A DNA stretch of 64,000 nucleotides from Bolinopsis microptera (lineage: Eukaryota > Ctenophora > Tentaculata > Lobata > Bolinopsidae). Made by a program: the position numbers and the translations under genes. A model generated the notes under the pieces. The model ran no database searches, was not told where the DNA came from, and saw nothing but the letters and a program-made list of their open reading frames with translations. The DNA is taken from NCBI RefSeq assembly GCF_026151205.1, contig NC_087083.1:1793501-1857500 (forward strand), read 5' to 3'. Shown piece by piece: positions 12,101 to 26,915 of the stretch. Every line of letters begins with the position of its first letter. The first letter of the stretch is position 1.

Positions 12101-15100
12101 TATTTGATTTTTTTGTTAAATTTTATTCTTAAGCAAACCATTTAACAGCTGAATATTATAATAAACATTAACAACATGATTTTGAATAAAATACACATTG
12201 ATAATACAATGACTAACAAAACGGATCATAAAAACTAATATACAGGCAGCTTTAATCCATATCCCAAAACTGAATCGTTGCCATTTTTTTTTTCTTTTTC
12301 TTTATTCTGATTTTTTTGTTAAATTTTTTTCTTAAGAAAATAAAATGAGCAAACAATTTAAACAGCTGAATAGTGTATAGATATTTGCACATGAATATTG
12401 AATTATCACACAATTTTTAAAAATTGTATAACTAAACGAAATTAAAAACTAACATATTGCAAGCTTTATTGATGTTATCTTATCCAAAATGAATTCGTTG
12501 TCAACGGACATTTTTTTCTCATTTTATTGATTCTGATTTTTTTTGTTAAATTGATTCGTAAGCAAAACATCTAAACGCTGATATTATATTAATCCATTAA
12601 CAACATGGATTATTGTATAAAATACAATTGATAAAACAACTGACTAACAAAAGGAACTATATAATACTAATAGACTGCAGCTTAATCATATCCAAAACTT
12701 GAATAGTTGCCATTTTTTTTTTCTTTTTCTTTTTTCTGATTTTTTGTTAAATTTTATTCTTAAGAATAAAATGAGAAACATTTAACAGATGAATAGTGTA
12801 TACGTTATTAGTCATCATGATATTATAGAATAAACACACAATTAATAAACAATTGACTAACAAAACGAATCATATAACTAACATTTAGCAGCTTATGATT
12901 TTCTTATCCCTAAACTGATACGATTGTCAACGACAATTTTTTTTCTCATTGTATTTATTTGATTTTTTGTTAAAATTTTATTCTTAAGCATACATTTAAC
13001 AGCTGAATATTATATAAACATTTAACAAATGAATATTGAATAAAATACATTTGATAAAACAACTGACTAACAAAACGGAACATAAAAACTAATATACAGC
13101 AGCTTAATCATATCCAAAACTGAAATCGTTGCCATTTTTTTTTCTTTTGCTTTATTCTGATTTTTTGTTTTAATTTTTATTCTTAAGAAATAAAATGAGC
13201 AACATTTAACAGCTGAAATTGTGTATACGGTTTAGCAAACATGAAATTGATTAACACACAATTAATAAAACAATGTAGACTAACAAACGAACATCAAAAT
13301 ACATATAAGCAGCTTTAGATTTTTTCATATCCCAAAACTGAATACGTTTGCAACGACAATTTTTTTTCCTCATTTTATTTATTCTGATTTTTTTGTTAAA
13401 TTTTTATTCTTAAGCAAACATTTAACTGCTGAAAATTATTTAAAACATCTAACAACTTGAATTTGAATAAAATACAATGATAAAAACAACTGATATACCA
13501 ATCGGAACATAAAAACTAATATTTCGCAGCTTTAATAATATCCCATAACTGATTTCGTTGCCAATTTTTTTTTCTTTTTCTTTATTTCTGTTTTTTTGTT
13601 TTAAATTTTTTCTTAAGCAATAAAATGTGCAACTATTTTAACAGCTGATCTGTATAGTGTATACGTATTAGACAAACATGAATATTGAAATAACACACAA
13701 TTAATATAAAACCAATGACTAACAAAACGAACATAAAAAACTAACATTTAGCAGCTTATGATTTATCATATCCCAAAACTGAATACGTTGTATCGACATA
13801 TTTTTTCCGTTTTATTTATTCTGGATTTTTGGTTTAAATTTTTTTCTTAAGCAAACATTTACAGCTGAAATATTACTTTAAACATTAACAACATGATTAT
13901 TGAATAAAATACAATTGATAAAACAAACTGACTACAAAACGGAACATACTAACATATATACAGCAGCTTAATCATATCCCAAAAATGAATACGTTGCCAT
14001 TGTTTTTTCTTTTTCTTTATTCTGATTTTTTTTGTTAAATTTTATTCTTAAGCAAAATAAAATGAAGCAACAATTTAACAGCTGATAGTGTATACGTATT
14101 AGCAACATGAATATTGAATAACTCTATACATTTAATTAATACAAATTGACTAACAAAACGAACATAAAAACTAACATATAGCAGGCTTTTTGATTTATCA
14201 TATCCATAATCTGAATACGTTGTCAACACAAATTTTTTCTCATTTTATTTATTCTGATTTTTTGTTAAATTTTATTATTAAGAAACAATTTCAACAGCTG
14301 AATATGATATAAACATTACTACATGAATATTGAATAAAATACAATTGATAAAAACAACTGCTAACAAAACGGAAAATAAAAACTATATACAAGCAGCTTA
14401 ATCATATCCCAAAACTGATACGTTGCCTTTTTTTTTTCTTTTTCATTTATTCTGTTTTTTGTTAATTTTATTCTTAAGCAAATAATCATGAGCAACAATT
14501 TAACAGCTGATTAGGTGTATTACGTATTAGCACATGAATATTGAATAACACACAATTAATAAAAAACAATTGATAACAACACGAACATTAAACTAACATT
14601 TAGCAGCTTTATGATTTAATCAATATCCCAAATGACTACGTTGTCAACTACTATTTTTTTTCCATTTTATTTATTCTGATTTTTTGTTAAATTTTTATTC
14701 TTAAGCAAACATTTATTTAACAGCTGGAATATTATAAAACATTAAACAATATGATATATTGAATAATATACTATTTGATAAAACACACGACTAACAAAAA
14801 GGAACATTTAAATAATATACTGCTGCTTATATCTTATCCCTAAAACTGAATACGTTGCCATTTTTTTTTCTTTTCTTTATTCTGATTTTTTTGTTAAATT
14901 TTATTTTAAGCAAATAAAATGAGCAAACAATATAACAGCTGATTTGTGTATTACGTTTTGCACATGATTATTGAATAAACAAATTAATAAAACAATTTGT
15001 CTAACAATACGAAAATAAATACTAAAATATAGCTGCTTTATGATTATCATATCCCAAACTGAATACGTTGGTCAACGACAATTTTTTTCTCATTTTTATT

Positions 15101-18100
15101 TATTATGGATTTTTTGTTAAATTTTATTCTTAAGCAAACATTTAACAGCTGAATATTATTATTAGACATTACAACAAGCATGGAATATTGAATAAAATAC
15201 AATTGATTAATAAAAACAACTGATAAAACAAAACGGCACATAAAAACATAATATACAGCAGCTTACTCATATCCCAAAACTGAATACGTTGCCATTTTTT
15301 TTTCTTTTTTCTTTATCTGATTTTTTGTTAAATTTTATTCTTTAAGGCCAAATAAAATGAAGCAACAATTTAACAGCTGATAGTGCTACTAGTATTACGA
15401 ACATGGAATATTGATTAACACACAATTATAAAACAATTGAAATAACATAAACGAAACATAAATTACTAATCATATAGCAGCTTGATGATTTATATATCCC
15501 AAAACTGAATACGTTGTCACGACCAATTTTTTCTCTTTTATTTATTTGATTTTTTTGTTAAATTTTATTCTTAAGCAAACATTTAACAGCTGAATATTAT
15601 ATAAACATTAAACAACATGAATATTGGAATAAAATACAATTGATAAAGACAACTGACTAACAAACACGGACATAAAAACTATATACAGCAGTTATATATT
15701 CCCAAAACTGATTACGTTGCCATTTTTTTTTTCTTTTTCTTTTTATTCTGATTTTTTGTTAAAATTTTATTCTTAAGCAATAAAATGAGCAACAATTTTA
15801 ACTAGACTGATAGTGTGATACGTTTTAGCAACTGAATTTTGAATAACACACAATTTTAATAATACAATTGACTAACAAAACGATACATAAAAATAAACAT
15901 ATAGCAGCTTAAGATTTATCATATCCCAAACTGAATCGTTGTCAACGACTTTTTTTTCTCATTTTATTTATTCTTGATTTTTTGTTAAATTTTATTCTTA
16001 AGAAACATTTTATCAGCTGAATATTATATAAAACATTAACAACATGAATATTGAATAAATACAATTGATAAATAAAAACCACTGACTTAACAAAACGGAC
16101 ATAAAACTATATACTGCAGCTTAATCATATCCCAAAACTGAATACGTTGCATTTTTTTTTTTTCTTTATTTCTGATTTTTTTGTTAAATTTTTATCTTAA
16201 GCAAATAAAATGAGCACAATTTAACAGCTGTATAGTGTATACGTATTAGCAAAATGAATATTGAATTACTCCACAATTAATATAACAATTGATATAACAA
16301 AACGAACCATAAAAACTAACATATAGCTGTTTATGATTTATCAATCCCAATTCTGAATACGTTGTCAACGTACATTTTTTTCTCATTTTTTTATTCTGAG
16401 TTTTGTTTAATATTTTATTCTTAAGCAAACATTTAACAGCTGATATTATTAACATTAAACACATGATATTGGAATAAATACTAATGATTAATCAATGACT
16501 AAACAAAACGGTAAAATAAAAAACTAATATACAGCAGCTTAATATATCCAAAATGATTACGTTTGCCATTTTTTTTTCTTTTCTTATTCTGATTTTTTGT
16601 ATAATTTTATTCTTATAGCAAATTAAATGAGCACAATTTTTAACAGTGATTAGTGTTACGTATTTGCAACATGAATATTAGAAATAATACAAATTAATAA
16701 AACAATTGATAACAAAAACGAACATAACAACTACTTATAGCAGCTTTATGATTTATATATCCAAAAACTGAATACTTTGTCAACGCATTTTTTTCTCATT
16801 TTATGTATTCTGATTTTTTTGTTAAATTTTATTCTTAAGCAAACATTTACAACAGCTGATATTTATATAAACATTAACAACTTGAATATTAATAAAATAC
16901 AATTGATAAAACAAATGGATAACAAAAAAGGATACATTAAAAAAACTAATATACAGCAGCTTATCATATCCCAAAAATGATTCGTTGCCATTTTTTTTTT
17001 CTTTTTTTTATTCTGATTTTTTGTTAATTTTTATTTTAAGCTAATTAAAGTTGAGCAACATTTATACAGCAGTAGAGTGTATACGTATTAGCAATGAATA
17101 TTGAATAAAACACAATTAGATAAAAACAATTAGACTAAAAAACGAAATAAAAACTAAACATATAGCAGCTTATGATTATCATTTATCCCAAAACTGAATA
17201 CGATGTCAACGACAATTTTTTTCTCATTTTTTTTTATCTGATTTTTTGTTTTAAATTTTAATTTTAAGCAAACATTTAACAGCTGAATATTATATAATAA
17301 TTAACAACATGGAATATTGATTAAAATTACAATTGATTAAAACAATGACTAACCAAACGGACATAAAAACTAATATACCAGCCAGCTTAATCATATCCCA
17401 AACTGAATACGTTGGCCATTTTTTTTTCTTTTTCTTTATTCTGTTTTTTTGTTAAATTTTATCTTAAGCAAATAAAAAGAGCAACAATTTAACAGCTGAA
17501 TAGTATGTATACGTATTAGCAACATGAATATAGAATAAACAACAATTAATAAAACAATGACTAACCACAAACGAACATAAAAACTAACATATAGCAGCTT
17601 TATGATTTTCATATCCCAAATGAATTCGTTGTCAACGACAATTTTTTTCTCATTTTATTTATTCTGTTTTTTGTTAAATTTTATTCTTAAGCAAACATTT
17701 ATCAGCTGAATATATTTAACATTTACACATTGAATATTGAATATAATATACAATTGTATAAAACAACTGACTAACAAACGGAAAATTAAAACTAAATATA
17801 CAGCAGCATAATTCTTATCAAAAACTGAATCGTTGCCATTTTTTTTTCTTTTTCTTTATTCTGATTTTTTGTTAAATTTTATTCTGAAGCAAATAAATGA
17901 GCAACAATTAACAGCGAAATAGTGTATACCGTATTAGCAACATGAATTATTGAAGAACACACATAATTAATAAAACAATTGACTTACAAAAAACGAACAT
18001 AAAAACTTCCTATTAGCAGCTTTATGATTTATCATATCCAAACTGAATACGTTTGTCAACGACAAATTTTTTTCTCTTTTATTTATTCTGATTTTTTGTT

Positions 18101-21100
18101 AATTTATTCTTAAGCAAACATTTAACAGGCTGAATATTATTTATAACATTAACAACTGAATATTGAATAAATCCAATTGATAAAACAACTGGACTAACAA
18201 AAACGGAAATTAAAACTAATATAAGCAGCTTAATCATATCCCAAAATGAATACGTGCCATTTTTTTTTCTTTTTCTTTATCTGATAATTTTTTTGTTTAT
18301 AAATTTTATTCTTAAAGCAAAAAAAATGAGCAACTAAACTTTAACAGACTGAATAGTGTTATACGTAGTAGCAACATGAATATTGACTGAACACACTATT
18401 TAATAAAACCAATTGACTAACAAAACGAACATAAAAATAACATATAGCAGCTTTATGATTTATCAATCCCAAAACTGTATACGTTGTCTAACGACAATTT
18501 TTTTCTCATTTTATGTATTCTGATTTTTTGTTAAATTTTATTCTTAAGGCAAAAATTTAACAGCTGGAATATATTATAAACATTAAACAAACAGATTTTG
18601 ATTAAAATACAATTGATAAACAACTGACTAACAAAACGGAACATAAAAACTATATACAGAGATTAATCATATCCCAAAACTGATACGTTGCATTTTTTTT
18701 CTTTTTCTTTATCTGATTTTTTGTTTAAATTTTATTCTTAAGCAAATTAAAATGAGCAACATTTTAACCGCTGAATAGGTGTATACGTATTAGCAACATG
18801 ATTATTGAATATACACACAATTAATAAAAACAATTGACTAAACAAACGTAATTAAAAACTAACATTATTAGCAGCTTTATTATTTATCTTATCCCAAAAA
18901 CTGAATACGTTGTCAACTTACAATTTTTTCTCATTTTATTTATTCTGATTTTTTGTTAAATTTATTCTTAAGCAAACATTTAACAGCTGAATTTTAGTAT
19001 AAAACATTAACAAAACATGAATATTGAATCAAATACAATTGATAAAAAACAATGACTAACAAAACGCAACATAAAAACTTAATATACAGCAGCTTAATCA
19101 TATCCCAAAACTGAATACGTTTTGCCATTTTTTTTTCTTTTTCTTTATTCTGTTTTTTTGTTAATTTTTAATTCTTAAGCAAATAAAATGAAGCAACAAT
19201 TTAACAGCTGAATAGTGGTATACGTATTTGCAACATGATATATTGAATAACAACACAATTAATAAAACTATTATGACTAACAAAACGAAACAATAAAAAC
19301 TAACTTATAGCAGCTTTATGATTTATTCTTTTCCAAAACTGATACGTTGGTCACGACAATTTTTTTCTCATTTTATTTTATTCTGATTTTTTGTTAAATT
19401 TTATCTTAAGCAAACATTTAACAGCTGAATATTCATTATAATTACATCATGAATATTGATAAAATAAATCTATAAACACAAACTGATAAACCAAAAACGA
19501 ACATAAAAACTATATACAGCAGCTTAATAATATCCCAAAAACTGGGATACGTTGCCATTTTTTTTTTTTTTCTATATTTGATTTTTTTGTTTTAAATTTT
19601 TTCTTAAGCAATTATAATGAGCAAACAATTTAAAAGATGATTTAGTGTAACGTATAGCAACATGAATATTGAATAACTCACAATTAATAATACATTGACT
19701 AACAACGAACATAAAAACTATACATATTGCAGCTTTTATGATTTATCCATATACACAAAAGAATACGTTGTCAACGACAATTTTTTTCTCATTTTATTTA
19801 TCTGATTTTTTGTTAAATTTTATTCTTAAGCGAACATTGAACAGACTGAATATTATATTAAAATTAAACAAACAGAATATTGAAATAAAATAAAATTGAT
19901 AAAAACAAATGATAACAAAAAGGAAACTTTAAAAACTAATATACAGCACTTAATTCATATCCCAAAATGATATACGTTGCCATTTTTTTTCTTTTTCTTT
20001 ATTTGATTTTTGTTGTAAATTTTATTCTTAAGCCAATTAAAATGAGCAAAATTTACACTGTGAATAGTGTATAAAGTATTAGGCAACATGATTATGAATA
20101 TCACACAATTAATAAAACAATTGACTAACAAAACGAAATAAAAACTAACTTATAGCAGCTTTATGATTATCATTATCCCAAACTGAATCGTTGTTCAACG
20201 GACATTTTTTTTCTCATTTTATTATTCTGATTTTTTGTTAAATTTTATTCTTATGCAAACATTTTAACAGTCTGAATATTATATAAACATGTAACAACAT
20301 GAATATTGAATAAATGTACAATTGATAAAACAATCTGACTAACAAATCGGAACATAAAACTATTATACAGCAGATTTATCATATCCCAAAACTGGAATAC
20401 GTTGCCATTTTTTTTTTCTTGTTCTTTATTCTGATTTTGTGTTAAATTTTATTCTTAAGCAAATAAAATGAGCAACAATTAACAGGATGGAATAGTGTAT
20501 ACGTATTAGCAACATGAATTAGATTGAATTAACACACAATTTAATAAAACAATTGACATATCACAATAAACGAACATAAAAACTATCATATAGCAGCTTT
20601 ATGTTTTATCATATCCCAATAACTGGAATACGTTGTCAACGACAAATTTTTTTATCATTTTATTTATTTTGATTTTTTGTTAAATTTTATTCTTAAGCAA
20701 ACATTTAAAAACAGCTGAATATTATATTAATAACATTAAAAACATGGAATATTGAATAAAATAAATTGAATAAAACAACTGACTAAACAAAAACGGAACA
20801 TAAAAACTAATATACAGCAGCTTATCTATCCCAAAACTGATTACGTTGCCATTTTTTTTTCTTTTTCTTTATTCTGATTTTTTGTTAAATTTTATTCTTA
20901 AGCAAATTAAATGGAGCAACAATTTAACAGATGAATAGTGTATAGTGTTTAGCAACTGGAATATTGAATAACACACAAATCTTAATAAAACAATTGACTA
21001 ACAACGGAATACTAAAAACTAAACATATAGCAGCTTTATGATTTATCTTATCCCTATATGAATACGTTGTCAACGACAATTTTTTTTTCTCTATTTTATT

Positions 21101-23680
21101 ATTCTGTTTTTTTGATAATTAAATTTTTTTCTTAAGCAAAACATTTAACAGTGAATATTATATAAACATTAACAACATGATTATTGAATAAAATTCAATT
21201 GATAAAAACTGACTAACAAAACGGAACTAGAAAACTAATATCCAGCAGCTTAATCATATCCAAACTGAATACGTTGCCATTTTTTTTTCTTTTTCTTTAT
21301 TTGTTTTTTTTGTTAAATTTTATTCTTAAGCAAAATAATGAGCATACAATTTAACCAGCTGAATAGGTGTATTCGTATTAGCACCTTTGAACTATTGAAT
21401 AACACACAATTATAAAAAATGACTAACGAAGTCGAACATAAAATAACATTATAGCAGCTTTATGATTTATATATCCAAAAACTGAATACCTTTGTCAACG
21501 ACACTTTTTTTTATCATTTTTTTTTATTCTGATTTTGTTAAATTTTATTCTTAAGCAAACATTTAACAGCTGTATATTAATATAAACATTAACATACTTG
21601 ATATTGAATAAAAATCAATTGATAAAACAACTGACTAACTAAAACGGAACATAAAAACCTAATTACTGCGCTTAATCATATCCCAAATAGTGATACGTTG
21701 CCATTTTTTTTTCTTTTTCTTTATTCTGATTTTTGTTAAATTTTTATTCTTAAGAAAATAAAATGAGCAACAATTTAACAGCTGAATAGTGTATACGTTA
21801 TTAGGCAAATGAATATTGAATAAACACACAATTAATAAAACATTGGGACTATCCAAACGAACTTAAAAAAACTAACAATATAGCAGCTTTATGATTTTAT
21901 CATATCCCAAAACTGAATACGTTAGTCATCGACAATTTTTTTTCTCATTTTATTTATTCTGATTTTTTGTTAATTTTTATTCTTAAGCATACATTTAAAC
22001 AGCTGAAATATTATATAACACATTAACAACTGAATATTGAATAAAATACAATGGTTTAAACAATCTGACTAAACAAAAAAACGGTCATAAAACTTAAATA
22101 CAGCAAGCTTAATCATATCCCTAAAAATGATAATACGTTTGCCATTTTATTTTTCTTTTTCTCTTTTCTGATTTTTTGTTAAATTTTATTCTTAAGCAAT
22201 ATAAAATGAGCAACAATTCTACAGCTGAATGTTGATACGTATTAGAAAATGATATATTAGATATACACAAATTAAAAAAACAAATAAAAAAAAATTGACT
22301 AAAAAAAACGAACATATAAACTAAATTTTAGCAGCTTTAGATTTTCATATCACAAAACTGAATACGTTGTCGCGCTCCCATTTTTTTCTCATTTGATTTA
22401 TTTCTGATTTTTTGTTATATTTTATTCTTAAGCAAACATTTAACAGCTGATATTATATTAACTTAACAACATGAATATTGAATAAAATACAATTGGATAA
22501 AACAATGCTAACAAAACGGAACATAAATAAATAATATACAGCAGCTTAATATATCACAAAACTGATACGTTGCCATTTTTTTTTCTTATTTCTTTATTCT
22601 GATTTTTTGTTAAATTTTAATTCTTAAGCAAATAAAATGAGCCAACAATTTAACAGCTGAATAGTGTTTACGTTTTAGCAACATGAATATTGGAATACCT
22701 CAATTAATAAAAACAATGACTAAACTAACGCAACATAAAAAACTAACATATAGCAGCTTTATGATAATCTTATCCCCAAAATGAATACGTTGTCAACGAC
22801 ATTTTTTTCTCATTTTATTTATCTGATTGTTTGTTAATCTTTATTTAAGCAAAACCATTTAACAGCTGAATATTATATAAAACATTAAACAACTTGGAAT
22901 ATTGAATAAAATACAAATTGATATAAACAAACTGACTAAACAAAACGGAACATAAAAACTAATTACAGCAGCTTAATCATATCCCAAAACTGTATACGTT
23001 CGCCATTGTATTTTTTTTTTCTTTTTTCGATTTTATGTTAAATTTTAATTAAGCAAATAAAATGGCAACAATTTAACAGCTGAAATAGTGTATACGTATT
23101 AGCAACATGAATATTGAATAACCACACAATTAAATTATAAAACAATTGACTAACAAGACAGAACTTAAAAAACTTACATTTAGCAGCTTTATGATTTATC
23201 ATATCCAAACTGAATACTTGGCAACGACACAATTTTTTTCTCATTTTATATATTCTGATTTTTTGTTAAAATTTATTCTTAAGCAAACATTTAACAGCTG
23301 AATATTATATATAAACATTAAAACAACATGAATATTGATTAAAATTTCAATTGATAAAAAACAACTGACTAACAAAAGGAAAATAAAACTTATATACAGC
23401 AGCTTATCATATTCCCAAAACTTGAATACGTTGCCCATTTTTTTTTCTTTTTCTTTATTCTGATGTTTGTTAAATTTTATCTTAAGCAATATACAAATGA
23501 GCAACATTAACTGCTGTATAGTGTATTTACGTATTAGCAACAATGAATATTGATTAACACACAATTAATTAAATCTATTGACTAACAAATCAGATAATAA
23601 AAAACTTTAAGCATTTACAGCTTTATGATTTATCAGAATCCTATACTGAATACGTTGTCAACGTACAATTTTTTTTATCA
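3150..23680. repeat. Satellite array, ~430 bp dimeric unit, about 47-48 copies
   Basis: Two related ~210-220 bp monomers alternate. Both share gaatacgttg, a T-rich tract, attcttaagcaaa, aacagctgaat, catgaatattgaat and gactaacaaaacg. One type has cgttgtcaacgacaa then ttctcattttattt. The other has cgttgccattttttttt then ctttttctttattctg, plus aatgagcaacaattt and gtgtatacgtatt. The type-2 landmark recurs near 5361, 6231, 6667, 7103, 7531, 7961, giving the ~430 bp period. Nearly every copy carries many single-base indels, mostly in runs, and A/T swaps. No credible gene lies inside; the small open frames reported by six-frame translation repeat the unit and are artefacts. The array ends abruptly near 23680. 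Confidence 0.95.
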
Positions 23681-24490
23681 TCAGTTCATGGGTTTCAAGT
23701 TTTGTCGAAATGGCTATGTATAATGTGGCCATAGCCCATAATCCTATCATTATAATTATTATTAGTATTTCAGCCCAATACAAGGTTACATTTAATTCAG
23801 AAATTTTGTTATTAAGCATTACACAATATGTCGGTGGATGTCGGTGACTACGATAATCTTATCTATAACGAAGGCTTAAACAGAAATGCCCCAAGTTCCA
23901 GTTCACTGCACAACCATGGGAGGGCTAAATTACCACATTGGTAAAAGTCACTTATTGCGGATAAACTAAAGGGAGACAAGAAGTTAGTAAAATAGATATT
24001 CTCACTACTGAGAAGTTATTAAAATAAAACGTACCGTGCTCTCTGTCTACCATAGTACTGTGTAGTGTGTGTACTACCTCCGTTGAACTTTTGCTTTATT
24101 AACTGGCACCAACTCACTGACAGAAGAAATGATATTAACTGCGATATAGTGAGTTTATTGTTTATTGACCAATAAAATTATTGACCAATAAAATAAATCT
24201 AATAAGTTCAGCGTATTAATTGTGCATCAATTAAACCAACAACATACTATTCTACTTGTTGAGGTTATAATATTATATTGAACATCAGTCAATTTGAATA
24301 AACACAGCTCTACTTACAACAGGTTGTTTGGACAATTGCAATTATAGCGACAACAAGAAGCCGCCGATCAGGGAAACAGGCCCTCCTCACGAACTCTCTG
24401 CTGTGCTGGCGCAACAAGCGATACTGGTGGGGTGGTCAGAAGATGTGATGGCCCGTCAAGTCTTGGCGAAACTCAGCAGAGGTCACATAT
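23681..24490. other. No gene recognised
   Basis: Unique-looking AT-rich sequence after the satellite, with a short direct repeat (ttgaccaataaaat) near 24157-24195. No convincing exon or RNA gene seen. Confidence 0.4.
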
Positions 24491-24493
24491 AGG

Positions 24494-25135
24494 ATAGAAA
24501 ACAATGTTACCCAAGAACTTCTTGGTCCAACCTATTGAACTTATATAGAAGAGTAGAAATAGGTAAGTTCACGGTTATCACGCAATCTGCGGTTTCCCGT
24601 TTCCGAGAAATGTCTTGAAGCTTGCCAAAGTCTTTTGATATTGTCACTATTGTCAATTTAGGGGAGAAAATTCCAAGTCTTCCAGCTTTCACAGCAAATG
24701 AGTAGTCGTAGGCATGGAGCGTGCAGAAGCTGATTTTTTTTGGGGAGAGAAGATAGTATTACTTTAACTCTCAGTCTGGCATTCTCTCTGAACTGTACAT
24801 CGATCATCTATAGGTAATTTGGACATATCCCTGGAGAACTTTCCACAGATGTATGATGGAGTCTAGCCTTCTCAGCATCTTAGCAGCCAGCAGGGATATA
24901 AGTTTCAGTTCCTTCGGTCTATTCCAATAGTCGGTGTTTTTGAGGCCTAGAATCTGTCTACAATTAACTGGCGTTGTATGCTCTCGACTGACTGGATATT
25001 ATAGATCTTTTTTGGATTCCAGAGCAGCAGTACTCCACTCGCTGGATCTTAATACCATGGATTTGTAGAGCTGGAGCATTATAGGTTTTGTCCTGTCTTT
25101 GAATAGTCCAAGAACCCAAGGTGTATAGTGTGTGA
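24494..25135 (-). pseudogene. Decayed LINE (non-LTR retrotransposon), 3' end of reverse transcriptase ORF
   Basis: Minus-strand translation in shifting frames gives pieces typical of the C-terminal end of LINE reverse transcriptases: LQLYKSMV, then RVEYCCSGIQ, then DYWNRPKELKLISLLA with HLWKVLQGYV (family pattern: YweRLkeLKL... yiwKil.G). Finally AGRLGIFSPKL corresponds to the usual LFN.LP segment. Stops and frameshifts break it throughout, so it is an old dead copy. The closest clade (Jockey/CR1-like) is a guess. Confidence 0.65.
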
Positions 25136-25139
25136 TGCC

Positions 25140-26700
25140 AGTCATAAATGGCAGCTCCTAGAAAAGTTACACTGGTTAATACTCAGGTTTGTGAGAGAAC
25201 AAGATAAAATTAGATGACCAATTTCTGTCAGTGTAAATATTGTCAAACATGAGCGGGCTTTACAATCATTTGAGGGGGACTATAATTGGGAGCAAAGTAA
25301 AGTCTAAAATATGTACAATTGTAGCTGCTGTAGTGATGTGTTGCATCAAAACAAATATTAAAGATCAAAACGTACACACAACGAGAGCGTGTATATAACG
25401 ACGGTATACATGCCATGATTATGAAACGATCTGTTTGATCATAACACGTGTGCGCGCGCAATTCTGGAATAATCCATTAAGAGATGAACTGTAGATCAGT
25501 GTAACTTTACACTGTAATGTGTATTATATAGCGTGTACACTGCAGTACATCAATCATCAATGTATGCTATTTCTGACGACCTATGATCCTTTGTATAATA
25601 AGGGGTCATCCACATGTTTAGTAATCACTCGCTCAGGAGAAGGGGGTGGTGGGGGGGGGGGGAGATGTTGGAGGGTTTTAAACGCAATTAATATGTAAAC
25701 ATGTATATTGTATACTGTATAGCAGGGTACCAGATAATGAGATAAAGCTAAACTAGTAGGAAGGGCATAGCTAATACTGTGGTACTGTTGGCTAACAAAT
25801 ACTGGGGTATAGGTTCGCTTACATAGTATTTTTCAGAGATCATGGCTGTAAAAAATACAAGAGTATTATACCCAACAATCAACATTCAAGACCAGCGAAC
25901 TGATAGCTACTTCAGAAGCAATGAAACTACGATCTTCTAGATAAAATGAGTCATAGTACTTTCAGCCGGAGCCATCATAAGTGACATAAATCTAAAAGAT
26001 AGTATGGTTATGGTTTTCAATACTATTTAAACAATGTACTATGTCAGCAAGTTGGTTGATATTGGATTTCTAGAATGTTCTACATTCGATTTTAGCGTAA
26101 AAAATATTACTGGTATTTTTTATCCGAATCTATTGGAGTCCGATTAGGCGTTGCACTGTGGTTACCTAATTACGAGAAATATTTAAAAGGTCGAAATTAA
26201 ATACGGTGGTTTTCCAAAAACAAAAAAACATCATATTTTCACGTATTTTCTTAGATTATGACTTTGTCGATTTACTATCAATATAGTTAACTATCAGTAT
26301 ATGATTCATCTAACAAATGAACACTAGTATTTCAACTAGGGGACTACACTGGAGAGAGAAACGTCCCTGAACCAGAAGATCAAGAAGAAATTGACTTGTA
26401 ATTTTTCACATTTTATTTAATTGATTTTCTCATATAATATTGGGTTTTACTTTTTGTAAAATGTTAAGAAATGAAAAAAATCTCTAAATACCATGATTGA
26501 ATGTGGGGTATGAAATGAGATGGTTTTCGGTAAGAAATCCCATATTTTCGGTCCCAAATCAAATTTAGGTCACCGGAATTTCGTACCTTTTAAATATGTC
26601 TCGTAAGGTAATCAGAGTGACTCTTACCTACAAAGCAATCTCAAACCGCCAAAATTCCTGACCTTCAAGTCTAAGAGAGGTGGGCTTCCGACAAATAAAA
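25140..26700. other. No gene recognised; G-run at ~25650
   Basis: AT-rich intergenic DNA with a G-rich run (gggtggtggggggggg) near 25645-25665. The block ggggtcatccacatg before it faintly recalls the ends of the TIR element at 59514-60587. No exon with supported splice sites found. Confidence 0.35.
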
Positions 26701-26756
26701 AGTACAAGAATCAGTGCAGACAGTGATATCGAGAAGGGAAGAAACCAGTGGCGTAA

Positions 26757-26915
26757 CGTTGCCTGTTGGCAATCCTACGCAGTACTTCAGACGGGTCCGA
26801 ATATCTGAACAACGTGATAAGGGACAAGGTTACAAGATATTTGAAAGACAAGCTGGAGCCCCAGAGACGAAATCTCCTGGAGGTCTGTCGGAAAAATCAC
26901 TCTCTGTACATCTGA
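26757..26915 (+). CDS. Possible exon or gene fragment of unknown function
   Basis: This frame is open for 52 codons and contains a strongly charged stretch (SEYLNNVIRDKVTRYLKDKL, then EPQRRNLLEVC) that looks protein-like. There is no ATG. A possible acceptor (cctacgcag) precedes 26783 and a possible donor (CTGGAG/gtctgt) follows. I recognise no family. A further small ATG frame starts at 27142 (MNKDDSYDESMVTESNEEPV) with a possible donor after ACGGATCAG. These could be pieces of one plus-strand gene, or chance. Confidence 0.2.
   Translation, partial: RCLLAILRSTSDGSEYLNNVIRDKVTRYLKDKLEPQRRNLLEVCRKNHSLYI

Noticed and set aside
5290-23564. Many 60-107 codon minus-strand frames and one plus-strand frame in the satellite
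   Set aside because: They repeat the satellite unit, change with indels and carry no independent support.
3150-23680. Regular repeats that could suggest a CRISPR array
   Set aside because: Units are ~210-430 bp, contiguous and without short repeats alternating with unique spacers; the context is eukaryotic.
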